Below are positions 35,075 to 43,312 of a stretch of 64,000 nucleotides of DNA, in pieces. The stretch comes from Gemmatimonadales bacterium (GTDB taxonomy: Bacteria > Gemmatimonadota > Gemmatimonadetes > Gemmatimonadales > GWC2-71-9). How positions within the stretch are numbered: the first letter of the stretch is position 1; the number at the start of each line of letters is the position of its first letter. The notes beneath the pieces are model-generated. The model was not told the origin of the DNA, did not search any database, and saw only the letters and a list, made by a program, of their open reading frames with translations. A program made the translations under genes and the position numbers. The stretch spans positions 1-64,000 of the forward strand of contig DATAOI010000027.1 in the NCBI GenBank assembly GCA_036265815.1, given 5' to 3'.

Positions 35075-35931
35075 ATGCCCGGGCCCATCCAGACGCTCGA
35101 CTATGAATCCTCGCCGGGGCGATGGCGTTTCTCCAGCGCCGCGCCGCATGAGGTACTGGCAGGCATCGTCCTGCAATATTGGGAGGTCGAGGGCCGGCTC
35201 AGCCCGTTTCGGGAGAGAATCCTTCCGAATGGATGCACCGAGCTCATGGTCAACCTGGGTCCCCCGCATCAGATGATGACCCACGCGGGGACCAGCGTGT
35301 GGGAGTCCCCTGGTTCTCCGGGCTCCACGAACGCGCCATCGTCATCGAGTCTCTGCAGGGCACCCACCTCGTATCCGCGAGGCTGCACCCGCTTGGTGCG
35401 TTGCGCCTGTTCGGTCCCGACGTCCCTAAGATCGTCAACGCGGTCATCGACCTGGAGTGTCTGCTTGGTGCCCCGGCGCGCGAGCTCCGGGCCCTGCTGC
35501 TCGCTGCCGACTCGACCGAAATGCGCTTCGAGTCTCTGGAGCGACTCCTCCTCCAGCGGCTGTCGCTGAGCGCCGTTCCCTCGCCGATCGTCGGACAGGC
35601 CGCGCGCCTCATCGAGGCACGCCACGGCCACCTGCGCATCACCTCGGTTCATCTGGACCTGGGTGTGAGCCGGAAGCAGCTCTGGCTCCGCTTCGCCCGG
35701 GACCTGGGCATGTCCGCCAAGGCCTACGCACAGCTTCAGCGCTTCGTATGGACGCTGGCGCGATTGCGGGAGAGCACCAGCGTCGACTGGCCCCGATTGG
35801 CCGCGGAGGCCGGATACTCCGATCAGGCGCACCTGGCGCGAGACTTCCGCCGCGTCGCCTCGGCCAGCCCGACCGAGTTCCTGCGGGTGCGATCGCCGGA
35901 TACCACGGCACTGCTGGACGAGGTGGGGTAA
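35075..35931 (+). pseudogene. AraC family regulator, interrupted by one frameshift
   Basis: Two frames together make one AraC protein. The first, from ATG 35075, gives the N-terminal sensor (LAGIVLQYWEVEGR, RILPNGCTELMVNLGPPHQM). The second continues with FSGLHERAIVIESLQG, HPLGALRLFG and the helix-turn-helix region ITSVHLDLGVSRKQLWLRFA, then RLAAEAGYSDQAHLARDFRR. The change falls between about 35295 and 35315 (GTGTGGGAGTCCCC), and inserting one base there would restore a single frame of about 286 codons. It is divergent from the FAD oxidoreductase and was probably its regulator. The N-terminal ATG is uncertain; 35054 is an alternative. Confidence 0.72.
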
Positions 35932-35974
35932 CAAATCTTCAAGACGTGGGAGCGCGGTCTGCCCATTGTGGCAC

Positions 35975-36475
35975 ATGCAACTTTCAATCGGCTGGACCGC
36001 GTTCGCGGCGCTCTCGGCTCTGTTCACCTTCGATAACCCGCCACCCGTTGCCCCCGACTTCGGACCGCTCGCGTTCGTGGTCGGAGATTGCTGGATGGGC
36101 ACCTTTCCCGACGGCAAGGCCACCGACGAACACTGCTTCGAGTGGGTGTACGGTCGAAAGTTCATCCGCGATCGGCATGTCGTGCGGAACGGCCCGGCAC
36201 CCTACGCCGGGGAAGCGCTCTACGGCTGGGACCCGAAGGAGAAGCGGCTGGCGTTCTGGTATTGGAACAGCGAGGGCGAAGTCCTGGTCGGAACGGTGGA
36301 GTACCGTCGGGACTCGATCGTCTTTCCGACTCGGCACGAGACGGAGAAGGGTACCATGGAGCTGCGCGCCATCTGGACCCGCATGGGCCCGGACAGCTAT
36401 CGGGTGGAGCAGAGCCAGGAGGTTGGCGGAGCCTGGAAACCGCTTTGGGTGATGGAGCTCAGACGAAAGCGGTAG
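35975..36475 (+). CDS. Exported protein of unknown function (lipocalin-like)
   Basis: A 166-residue protein with an N-terminal hydrophobic signal (IGWTAFAALSALF). The rest is beta-rich: FVVGDCWMGTFPDG, CFEWVYGRKFIRD, ALYGWDPKEKRLAFWYWN, a small-barrel pattern like DUF1579/lipocalin-type domains. Two Cys (in GDCW and EHCFEW) may pair. No function can be assigned. Its last 17 bases overlap the convergent ROK kinase gene. Confidence 0.65.
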   Translation: MQLSIGWTAFAALSALFTFDNPPPVAPDFGPLAFVVGDCWMGTFPDGKATDEHCFEWVYGRKFIRDRHVVRNGPAPYAGEALYGWDPKEKRLAFWYWNSEGEVLVGTVEYRRDSIVFPTRHETEKGTMELRAIWTRMGPDSYRVEQSQEVGGAWKPLWVMELRRKR

Positions 36476-37370
36476 CCGCCGGCCACAGCCATGCGGCTCC
36501 TCGTACGCCGCTCGAGTCGCCGTGAACGTTCCGCACCACCTTCGTCAGGACCGTGTCCGAGAATACATACCGGAGCAGCCGCTCCGACGCGGCCGACGGC
36601 AGACCCGGCAGGTTGGACATGCCTCCACCGAGGACCACCACGTCCGGGTCGAGCATATCGATCAGGACCGCGAGCGCCCGGGCGAGCCGATCCCCGTATC
36701 GCTCCAGCGCCCGCAGGGCATGGGGATCTGCGGCCGCGGCGGCCCGAACGATCTCCTGGCTCGAGCGCTCAATCCCCGAGAGGCGTGCATGGTCGCGCTC
36801 GAAGCCCGGTCCAGACAGAAACGTCTCCACACACCCGGTCTTGCCACAGTAGCAGCTCGGCGCCGTCGCCCGCTCTTCGTCCGTCATCCACGGCAGGGGC
36901 GTATGGCCCCATTCCCCGGCGATCTGATTGGGTCCCTCGTGAATGCGGTGTCGGATCGCGATGCCCCCGCCCACACCGGTGCCGAGGATCACGCCGAACA
37001 CCGCCTCGAAGCCGCGTCCGGCCCCGTCGATGGCCTCCGACAGCGTGAAGCAGTTGGCGTCGTTGGCAACGCGGATCGGCCGGGAGAGACGAGCCTCGAG
37101 ATCGGCGAGCAGAGGGCGACCGTTGAGCCAGGTGGAGTTGGCGTTCTTGACCACGCCAGTGGCGCGGCTCACCACCCCGGGTATGCCGACGCCGACCGAG
37201 CCGGTGCGCCCCGCGTCGGCCTCGATCTCCGCCACAAGCCGAGCGATTGTCTCGAGAGTTCGGGCGTAGTCACGCGGCGTCGGCACCCGGCGCCGGATGG
37301 CCACGGGCCGGTCGGCGTCCAGGCCGATCCCCTCGATCTTGGTTCCCCCCAGGTCAATCCCGATCTGCAT
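36459..37370 (-). CDS. ROK family sugar kinase
   Basis: A 303-residue ASKHA kinase of the ROK group (fructokinase, N-acetylglucosamine or glucokinase type). IGIDLGGTKIEGIGL is the phosphate-1 motif and VANDANCFTLSEA holds the catalytic Asp. GVILGTGVGGGIA is the phosphate-2 motif, and GEWGHTPLPW...CYCGKTGCVETFLSG is the ROK signature with the zinc-binding His and three Cys. The exact hexose is not determined by the sequence. ATG 37370 puts the conserved strand at the N-terminus; an upstream ATG at 37391 adds seven non-conserved residues. Confidence 0.92.
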   Translation of the reverse strand: MQIGIDLGGTKIEGIGLDADRPVAIRRRVPTPRDYARTLETIARLVAEIEADAGRTGSVGVGIPGVVSRATGVVKNANSTWLNGRPLLADLEARLSRPIRVANDANCFTLSEAIDGAGRGFEAVFGVILGTGVGGGIAIRHRIHEGPNQIAGEWGHTPLPWMTDEERATAPSCYCGKTGCVETFLSGPGFERDHARLSGIERSSQEIVRAAAAADPHALRALERYGDRLARALAVLIDMLDPDVVVLGGGMSNLPGLPSAASERLLRYVFSDTVLTKVVRNVHGDSSGVRGAAWLWPAATAFV

Positions 37371-37415
37371 CCGCGATAAGTAAGCGGACACCGGAGGGAC
37401 GCGCCAGCGATCGGA

Positions 37416-37868
37416 TCAAGGGGCGTTGAGCGGCGACCTCGCGGTAGCACCCCTGCTCTCGTGGCCGCTGGGCGGCACCGGCTCGTGGTGCTGCAGGACG
37501 AGGCCCACGACCTCGAGCAATTGATCGGGCAGGAATGGCTTTCTGAGGATGGGGACGATCCTCTCGCGCCGGCCGATCCGCGCCAGGCCACCGGGCACGT
37601 GACCCGACATGAGGATGATGCATTGGTCCGGAGTGTCCGTCAGGATACGGTCGGCGAGCTCCGTCCCGTTCATCTCCGGCATCACTACGTCGCTGAGCAC
37701 CAGGTCTAAGCTGCCATGGCGGCTCGAGAGAATGCGGAGCGCCTCGGGACCGTTCTGGGCCTCCAGGACGGTGCATCCCAGGGCCTCGAGCTGCCGCCGC
37801 ACCAGGTGGCGCATGGCAGGCTCATCGTCGACCACGAGGACCGTGGCGGGGAGCGAGCGGCTCGGCAT
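37416..37868 (-). CDS. Response regulator receiver protein (single domain)
   Basis: A 150-residue CheY-like receiver: VLVVDDEPAMRHLV (acidic pair), LVLSDVVMPEMNG with the phospho-acceptor Asp, ILMSGHVPGG (Ser) and ILRKPFLPDQLLE (Lys). No output domain follows, only a Pro/Ser-rich tail of about 25 residues, so it signals by protein contact. A strong AAGGAGG ribosome site precedes ATG 37868 and lies inside the arm of a hairpin (37870-37898). No histidine kinase is adjacent. Confidence 0.9.
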   Translation of the reverse strand: MPSRSLPATVLVVDDEPAMRHLVRRQLEALGCTVLEAQNGPEALRILSSRHGSLDLVLSDVVMPEMNGTELADRILTDTPDQCIILMSGHVPGGLARIGRRERIVPILRKPFLPDQLLEVVGLVLQHHEPVPPSGHESRGATARSPLNAP

Positions 37869-37869
37869 C

Positions 37870-37898
37870 GGCGCCTCCTTCCGGCCAGGAGAGGCGCC
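37870..37898 (-). promoter_or_regulatory. Leader hairpin covering the response regulator ribosome site
   Basis: GGCGCCTC (37870-37877) and GAGGCGCC (37891-37898) are perfect 8-base arms with a 13-base loop. On the transcript the ribosome site (AAGGAGG) and the bases next to the start codon fall in the 3' arm, so folding would hide them. Confidence 0.4.
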
Positions 37899-38310
37899 TC
37901 CTCCCACGAAAGGAGGCCTTCAGTGTGACATGAGGTATGCTGCGGCGATCCCAGGTTAGGAAGAGCCCCGGAAGGTGACAATGGCTCGAAGTGGCCATGC
38001 CACGCTCTGGCGCCAGGCTGCGAAGCTGCGCGTCCAGGATCGGCGTACCTACCGGGTGAACAGGAGGCTACAGGTCAGCTCGGTACTGGCACTCGGAATT
38101 GTTCCTGGAGAACAGCTCCCGTGACCCAGGTGGCCCTGGTCGTCCGCGATGTTCACATTGAGCACCGTGGACCAGGCCCGCGTCGGCCCCTGGCCACCGT
38201 ACCCATCCGGCGGGAGCTCGCTCGGCCACCCCGCCCATTGTCCCGTGAGGCTCGCCCAGCCCTGGAGGCCAACCGCCGAGGGATCCGACCATGGGTCACC
38301 GCCCAACGTC
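37899..38310. other. Gene-poor stretch
   Basis: About 410 bases with no confident gene. ATG 37981 has a good GGAAGG ribosome site and opens a 47-codon frame (to 38124) whose product resembles nothing I know; it could be a small protein or the start of a decayed gene. The rest has no clear codon structure in any frame. Confidence 0.4.
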
Positions 38311-38391
38311 GAAGAGGAATACGCACCTCTGCGGAGCGATCCACGATTTCGTACGTTCCAGGCTACCGTGGGCCTACCGGCCCGGGAGTAG
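38311..38391 (+). pseudogene. Remnant of the C-terminus of a TPR-type regulator
   Basis: The plus strand encodes EEEYAPLRSDPRFRTFQATV, then GLPARE and a stop. This closely resembles the usual last residues of TPR-containing kinases and SARP proteins (compare LDPIRQHPRFQATLARLGLP in the gene on the opposite strand). No upstream coding sequence in this frame matches the rest of such a protein, so it looks like a leftover 3' end. Confidence 0.35.
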
Positions 38392-38416
38392 CTCTCCGAG
38401 CCAAACGCGCGCGGGA

Positions 38417-40735
38417 TCACGGCTCCGTCCCTCGATAGGGCAGGCCGAGCCGCGCGAGCGTCGCTTGGAACCGTGGATGCTGGCGGATCGGATCGAGCGC
38501 GGGGTTCCACAGGTTGAGCACCGAGAAGAGGCTCGCGCGGGTCTTCAACCCTTCCACCGCGCGGAGCGCGGCCGTCGTGTCGCCCAGCAGGATGTACCAG
38601 TTCATCCGGTAGTCAGCGCTGAGGCTCCAAGGAGCGGTATCAGGGATGCTCGCGAGTGCGGCCAGCCCGTCCCGCCGCCGCGCGGAATCGGCCACGCCCC
38701 GGATCATCGGGGCGTACACCTGGGGGTCGATGCCGGCCGCCTGGGCGCCCTGCCGCGCAGCCTGCTGCGCCGAATCGTATCGCGTGGCATTCAGCTCGGT
38801 CCACATGAGCCACATGTAGGGAAGTGGCAGGGTCGGACCCAGACGGGAGGCCAGCCGGAGCATGACCGCGGCGGAGTCGTACCGGTGCACGAACAAGAGG
38901 GCGGTGCCACAGGTGGCCGCCGGAATCGGGGCGAGGGGATCGAGCCGGCGCGCCCGCTCCAGCCACGGCACCGCGCGCTCGGCCTGACCGCTCCAGAAGA
39001 GGAACTGCCCGTACTGCTGCACAGTCTCCGGATCGTTGGGTGCCAGAGCCAGCGCGCGGTGGTATGCCCGTTCGGCCTCGGCCCACTCCAGCCGGTCTCG
39101 ATGAATATTGGCGAGGACGGTGTAGGCCGGGCCCAGCGCGCTGTCGAGCGCCAGCGCCTTCCGTGCAGCGCGCTCCGCCTTTGGCAGGGCCTCCGCATAG
39201 GAGCTGAGGTAGAAGGCCGGGAGCAGCTCGGTCGCCGCCGCGAGCCCCGCCCAGGCGGGCGCGAAACTGGAGTCGCTGGCCAGGGCGCTCTCGAAGTGCG
39301 CGATGCTCTGCGGCAGTGACGCGCCCCGCTGAGCCAGGAGTGAGAGGCCGCGGAAATAGAGGTCGTGCGCCCTGGCGTCACCGCCACCACTGACGGGACG
39401 CGCGGCAAGGCCGAGAGAGACCTTGAGCGTGTCGGCGATGGTGCGGGAAATCTCGTCTTCCACCACGAAGAGATCGGCGACCGCGCGGTCGAACTTGCCC
39501 GACCAGAGATGGTAGCCGCTCCGCGCATCGATCAGCTGCACCGTAATCCGGACCGCATCGCCCTCCCGCTGGATGCTCCCCTCCAGCACCGCCTCCACGT
39601 CCAGCTGGCGGCCGACGTCTCGGACGTCCGTCTCCTTGCCCTTGAACTGAAAGGCTGAGGTCCGAGCCGCTACCCGCAGGTCTGGCACCTGGGCGAGCGC
39701 GTGCAGGATCTCCTCGGTCACCCCATCGCTGAAATAGTCGCCGGACGAATCCCCCCGGATATTGAGGAAGGGAAGCACCGCAATCGAGCGCGGGAGCTCG
39801 CGGGGGAGCGCACCGGCCCCGGAAGTGGCACCGTGCCTCGCCACGGCAAGCCAGGTGCCGGCGGTGAGCGCGCAGCCGGCCAGTAGAGCCGCCATGCGCC
39901 GGCGTCGGGCGGGCGGCCGCGAGGTCTCAGGCCGCGACACCATCCCCTCGACCGGGCGCGCCAGGGGAGTCTCCGGCTCCGGCGACTCCGGGGCCGGCGG
40001 CGCGGTAGCCGCGGTGGTCCTGGCGCGGATGCCCTCGAGCAGCGCCTGGGTCTGCTCGGACGGCTGCAGCTCGTACTCCTGCCAGAGGTGCCGGGCGAAC
40101 CCCTCGTAAGCCCGTACCGCCCCGGTCCGGTCGCCCAGACGATCGAGCAGGAGCACCAGCCGGCAGATCGCCGCCTCGTCGGTCGGGGCAAGCGAGGCCG
40201 CGGCCTGTCCCGCCTTGGCCGCTCCGGCGGCATCTCCCTCACGCTCCCTGGCACCCGCCAGGGCCCAGCCGGCTTCCTGGGCCCGTCCCCGAAGCCGCGC
40301 GCGCTCCTGGTCCAGCCAGCGCTCGAAATCAGGCGCGTCCGAGATGTGGAACCCGGGAAGCAGATCGCCCCGGTACAGCGCCAGTGCTGCCTCCAGCCGT
40401 CCTTCGTCTATCGCCCGCTCGAACTCTGCGGCGTCACACCGGACCTGATCCGGCGCCACGGCCAGCTCCTCGTCACCCCGGGAGACGATCGCGTTCGCGC
40501 CCAGTGCCTGACGGAGAAAGTAGAGCGATTGCCTGAGGGCGTGGCGGGCGTGCTCGGCATCGTGCTCGGGCCAGAAGAGGGCGAACAGGCTGTCCCGGCG
40601 ATGGAAGCCACGGGGCGAGGCCAGGGCGAGATAGCCGAAGAGCGCCATGCGCCTGGGCTGCGCGAGCACCGACCGAAGCGGTGTACCGTCGGCGGAGATC
40701 GCCTCCAGGGCGCCCAGCGTGCGCAGCTCGATCAT
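38417..40735 (-). CDS. SARP-type regulator with TolB-like and TPR domains
   Basis: A 772-residue protein. A winged-helix DNA-binding domain (about 1-95, MIELRTLGALEA...QPRRMALFGYLAL) is followed by a BTAD helical domain (about 97-240, DAAEFERAIDEGRLEAALALYRGDLLPGF split over helices). After a Pro-rich linker and one transmembrane helix (281-298) come a TolB/FlgO-like domain (IAVLPFLNIRGDSSGDYFSDG, VEAVLEGSIQREGD) and TPR repeats (about 470-740). It would be a membrane-bound one-component regulator of the CadC type, sensing outside and binding DNA inside. ATG 40735 begins the domain; upstream residues to 40807 are not conserved. Confidence 0.88.
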   Translation of the reverse strand: MIELRTLGALEAISADGTPLRSVLAQPRRMALFGYLALASPRGFHRRDSLFALFWPEHDAEHARHALRQSLYFLRQALGANAIVSRGDEELAVAPDQVRCDAAEFERAIDEGRLEAALALYRGDLLPGFHISDAPDFERWLDQERARLRGRAQEAGWALAGAREREGDAAGAAKAGQAAASLAPTDEAAICRLVLLLDRLGDRTGAVRAYEGFARHLWQEYELQPSEQTQALLEGIRARTTAATAPPAPESPEPETPLARPVEGMVSRPETSRPPARRRRMAALLAGCALTAGTWLAVARHGATSGAGALPRELPRSIAVLPFLNIRGDSSGDYFSDGVTEEILHALAQVPDLRVAARTSAFQFKGKETDVRDVGRQLDVEAVLEGSIQREGDAVRITVQLIDARSGYHLWSGKFDRAVADLFVVEDEISRTIADTLKVSLGLAARPVSGGGDARAHDLYFRGLSLLAQRGASLPQSIAHFESALASDSSFAPAWAGLAAATELLPAFYLSSYAEALPKAERAARKALALDSALGPAYTVLANIHRDRLEWAEAERAYHRALALAPNDPETVQQYGQFLFWSGQAERAVPWLERARRLDPLAPIPAATCGTALLFVHRYDSAAVMLRLASRLGPTLPLPYMWLMWTELNATRYDSAQQAARQGAQAAGIDPQVYAPMIRGVADSARRRDGLAALASIPDTAPWSLSADYRMNWYILLGDTTAALRAVEGLKTRASLFSVLNLWNPALDPIRQHPRFQATLARLGLPYRGTEP

Positions 40736-40817
40736 GGGGGAATCCTGCGGGCGGAGCGTCACCCGGGCCGGTGACGTTCCGGGGGTCCGTCGGGTGACGA
40801 GTCCCACGCAGACTGCT

Positions 40818-40830
40818 CGAACGTAGTTCG
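40818..40830. promoter_or_regulatory. Short palindrome between divergent genes
   Basis: CGAAC, GTA, GTTCG: perfect 5-base arms in the 142-base gap between the SARP-type gene and the cupin gene. A candidate operator for either gene. Confidence 0.35.
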
Positions 40831-40877
40831 CCGCTGGTTCCCAGGGAAGTGGTCACACCGCTTAGAGGAGGTCACCC

Positions 40878-41402
40878 ATGTCGCGCCACATGCTCGCAGG
40901 TCTGATCGTCACTGTCCTCACTGCAGGTGGGTTTGTCGCCTGCTCGGAGGATGCGCCCGTTGCACCCCGCGACATGCACCAGATGACGACGGATGTCGCC
41001 CCGGTCGGTCTGGAACCGTTCACCTTCCGCGCACCGATCGATCCGTTCACGCTCCAGCAGCAGCTCCCGGACTTCATGATTCATTCACATGCCAGGACGG
41101 ACATCGTCTTCCAAAGGATACTGCTCAGTTCAACGAGCCCCTTTGGAATGTGGCACACCCATCCCGGACCCAGCTTCGTCTACGTCATCGAAGGGTCGGT
41201 CAAGGTCGAGCGATTCACCAAGCAGGACGGGTGCACCGAGGGTCCCGTGACCGGTCCTGGCCAAGCCTATTTCGAGGTCGCGGAGCAGGTGCACCGGGCA
41301 ATCGTGGTGAGTGCTCAACCCGCGGTCCTCCTGGTCACGCGATTCAACATCCCGGTGGGCACAGCGTTCACGATCCCGGCAGCCGACCCGGGTTGCTCGT
41401 GA
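40878..41402 (+). CDS. Cupin-domain lipoprotein
   Basis: A 174-residue exported protein. GGFVACSED is a lipobox (Cys about 22). The cupin core is WHTHPGPSFVYVIEGSVKVE (metal-type His-x-His and a Glu-Gly turn) and GPGQAYFEVAEQVHRAIV with a later His, so a mononuclear metal site is possible. Cys in DGCTEG and at the very C-terminus may pair. Function unknown. A GAGGAGGT ribosome site precedes the ATG. It is divergent from the SARP-type regulator. Confidence 0.8.
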   Translation: MSRHMLAGLIVTVLTAGGFVACSEDAPVAPRDMHQMTTDVAPVGLEPFTFRAPIDPFTLQQQLPDFMIHSHARTDIVFQRILLSSTSPFGMWHTHPGPSFVYVIEGSVKVERFTKQDGCTEGPVTGPGQAYFEVAEQVHRAIVVSAQPAVLLVTRFNIPVGTAFTIPAADPGCS

Positions 41403-41561
41403 CCCGGGTAATACCGAAAAGCGCCGTTTTGACGGGGAGGGACGCGACTCTCAGGCGGAGACTTTGAGCAATTCGCCAGCCGTGTCCGTCTCATACTCGT
41501 GGAGCTGCGACCGTTGCCGTCCCGGGTGAACCGCGTGCGTCGTCACTTCCCGCTTCTCGGG

Positions 41562-41589
41562 TTGCGCAGCGTGGACCGGGCGGTAAACT
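41562..41589 (+). promoter_or_regulatory. Possible promoter of the sigma factor gene
   Basis: TTGCGC (41562-41567), 16 bases, TAAACT (41584-41589). The -10 is the same hexamer as in the ctaC promoter; the gene starts 67 bases downstream. Confidence 0.4.
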
Positions 41590-41656
41590 ACGGTCACCCT
41601 CACCGACGCCGAACCGCGCTCCTCTTCCAGCGGGTAACGCCGCCTGTGAGGCCGGC

Positions 41657-42427
41657 ATGGAGGACTGGCTCCTCCCGCTCCAGCAGGTTCAGACGGAGGT
41701 GGCGTGGGATGGGTTCCTCTCGCGCTACCGCCGCCTCATTTTCGCTTCCATCCGGCACTACACCCAAGACCACGACGACGGGATGGACGTCTTCGCCGAC
41801 GTCTGCGAGAAACTGCGCTCGGACGGGATGGCGCGCCTGCGGACCCGGGCTGAAGCACCGAGCCGGGCCCGCTTCTCCACCTGGCTGGTGACGGTCGTTC
41901 GCCATCTCACCGTCGACTGGTATCGGCACCGTGATGGCCGCCAACGGATCTCCCGTCTTGCTCAGGGGCTCGCGCCGCGTCACCGCCGGATCTTCGAGTT
42001 GGTCTTCGTGGAGCGGCGTAGCCACGTCGAGGCCTACGAGCTGCTCCGCGCCGGAGCAGAGCCCGACCTTCCCTTCCGCGCCTTTCTCGCCGACCTGCGG
42101 GAGACCTATCGGACCGTGACGGCGGGACGCCGGGGCCGACTGCCGCGGGAGCTGGCCGCCGCTCCGCCCCCTCCGGAGGCGAGCGAGCCGCCCTCTGCAT
42201 TGGAAGCGGCGGAGCGGCATCAGCGTCTGGAGTCGGCGCTCGCGGAGCTGTCATCCGAGGACCGTGTTGCGATCGAGCTCTACCTGATCGAAGAGCTGCC
42301 CGCCGATCGAGTCGCGGCGATCGTCGGGATGGCCAACGCCAAGGCAGTCTACAACCGGGTCTACCGGGCTCTGGCCCAGCTCCGGGCCCAGCTGGGACGG
42401 GTGGGGATCGGAGCGGGTGACCTCTGA
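41657..42427 (+). CDS. ECF-type RNA polymerase sigma factor
   Basis: A 256-residue sigma-70 family protein. Region 2 is WDGFLSRYRRLIFASIRHYTQDHDDGMDVFADVCEKLR, shown here only as its ends WDGFLSRYRRLIF and MDVFADVCEKL, followed by FSTWLVTVVRHLTVDWYR. A long Pro/Ala-rich linker (about 160-182) precedes region 4 (ELSSEDRVAIELYLIEEL, AAIVGMANAKAVYNRVYRAL), which reads the -35 element. The linker makes it longer than most ECF sigmas (about 190). A possible zinc-finger anti-sigma gene follows 184 bases later. Confidence 0.85.
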   Translation: MEDWLLPLQQVQTEVAWDGFLSRYRRLIFASIRHYTQDHDDGMDVFADVCEKLRSDGMARLRTRAEAPSRARFSTWLVTVVRHLTVDWYRHRDGRQRISRLAQGLAPRHRRIFELVFVERRSHVEAYELLRAGAEPDLPFRAFLADLRETYRTVTAGRRGRLPRELAAAPPPPEASEPPSALEAAERHQRLESALAELSSEDRVAIELYLIEELPADRVAAIVGMANAKAVYNRVYRALAQLRAQLGRVGIGAGDL

Positions 42428-42611
42428 CCGGCATCCTGTCGTAAGCAATTCCCTCCACCTCGTCCGTCTCACGACTTCGTTCGATCGTACGATCGCCGCG
42501 GGCGCGAATCCCGGAAGGGGGCAACATCGTGAGCGCATCTGATCCTGCAGGCCATGAATCCGGCGAGCCGATCGCGATCACCCAGCGTGCCACGCTGGGA
42601 AGCCGTGTTTC

Positions 42612-43082
42612 GTGTCCACTGTGGGTCCTGAGATGAGACACCTCGATCTGCTCGCACTGCTCCGAGCTCGCACGATCACCATCCGGGAAGCTCCGTCCAC
42701 TCCCGAGTGCCTGGGCGACGATCTCCTCGCGGAGCTGGTCGAGGGAACCGTCGATCCGGAGCAGCGGATCGAAGCGCTTCGGCATGTCGCCCGGTGCCGC
42801 TCCTGCGGGCACGCGGTCGCCTCGCTCGCTCGCGTGCTCACCGACCCGGCGGTGGCCGCCGCGGCCGAGTTCGGCCGGCGATTGGGCGGGATCATCCTCG
42901 ATGACCTGCACCTCGGCCACGCGATGGCCTCGCTGGGTGAGATGTGTGGCGAGTCCCGCCTGCAGGAGATGCTCGGGGCCGGCTCCGGTACGCCACCCCC
43001 GGCGGGCGGAGTCGTAGGGGACGAGGAGAAGCTGGATGTCCATTGGAAACCAGTAAGGGAAAGGAGTGAGAGGGACGTGTAG
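42612..43082 (+). CDS. Putative zinc-finger anti-sigma-like protein
   Basis: A 156-residue protein with CLGDDLLAELVEGTVDPEQR and HVARCRSCGHAVASLARVL. The His-x3-Cys-x2-Cys pattern (about residues 58-65) is that of ZAS zinc fingers, which bind and inhibit ECF sigma factors. There is no transmembrane helix, so it would be soluble. It lies directly after the sigma gene on the same strand. GTG 42612 has a GGGAAG site upstream; ATG 42633 is an alternative start. The partner relation is an inference. Confidence 0.65.
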   Translation: MSTVGPEMRHLDLLALLRARTITIREAPSTPECLGDDLLAELVEGTVDPEQRIEALRHVARCRSCGHAVASLARVLTDPAVAAAAEFGRRLGGIILDDLHLGHAMASLGEMCGESRLQEMLGAGSGTPPPAGGVVGDEEKLDVHWKPVRERSERDV

Positions 43083-43153
43083 TCCCCGAGCGCTCGGAGC
43101 TCAGCCTCGCGGGTGCACCACTCGGCCCGGCACGTCCATCCTACCTCAGATAG

Positions 43154-43170
43154 TGGTCTATCCAATAGAC
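43154..43170. promoter_or_regulatory. Short inverted repeat before msrA
   Basis: GGTCTAT, CCA, ATAGACC: perfect 7-base arms in the 230-base gap between the zinc-finger gene and msrA. It may be a weak terminator stem without a T run, or an operator. Confidence 0.35.
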
Positions 43171-43312
43171 CCCCCGTTGCCCAGGAACAGGGTCGACATC
43201 GTAGATTTCGGGCACCTGCCCTGGAGGGCGAGGTGGACGAATACGCGCGCTGATCACGACCTGGTGGGCTGGAGGCCAGGCGATCGCCAGGTCCTGATGG
43301 GGGAGAACCGAT

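Noticed and set aside
37981-38124. 47-codon frame with a good ribosome site
   Set aside because: Could be a small gene, but the product has no recognisable feature and lies in a region that also holds a gene remnant; kept only as a note in the gene-poor stretch.
40818-40830. CGAAC-GTA-GTTCG as a Gram-positive-type LexA box
   Set aside because: The spacing is 3 bases rather than 4, and the neighbours (SARP regulator, cupin) are not repair genes; it also differs from the motif shared by the two mutasome promoters.
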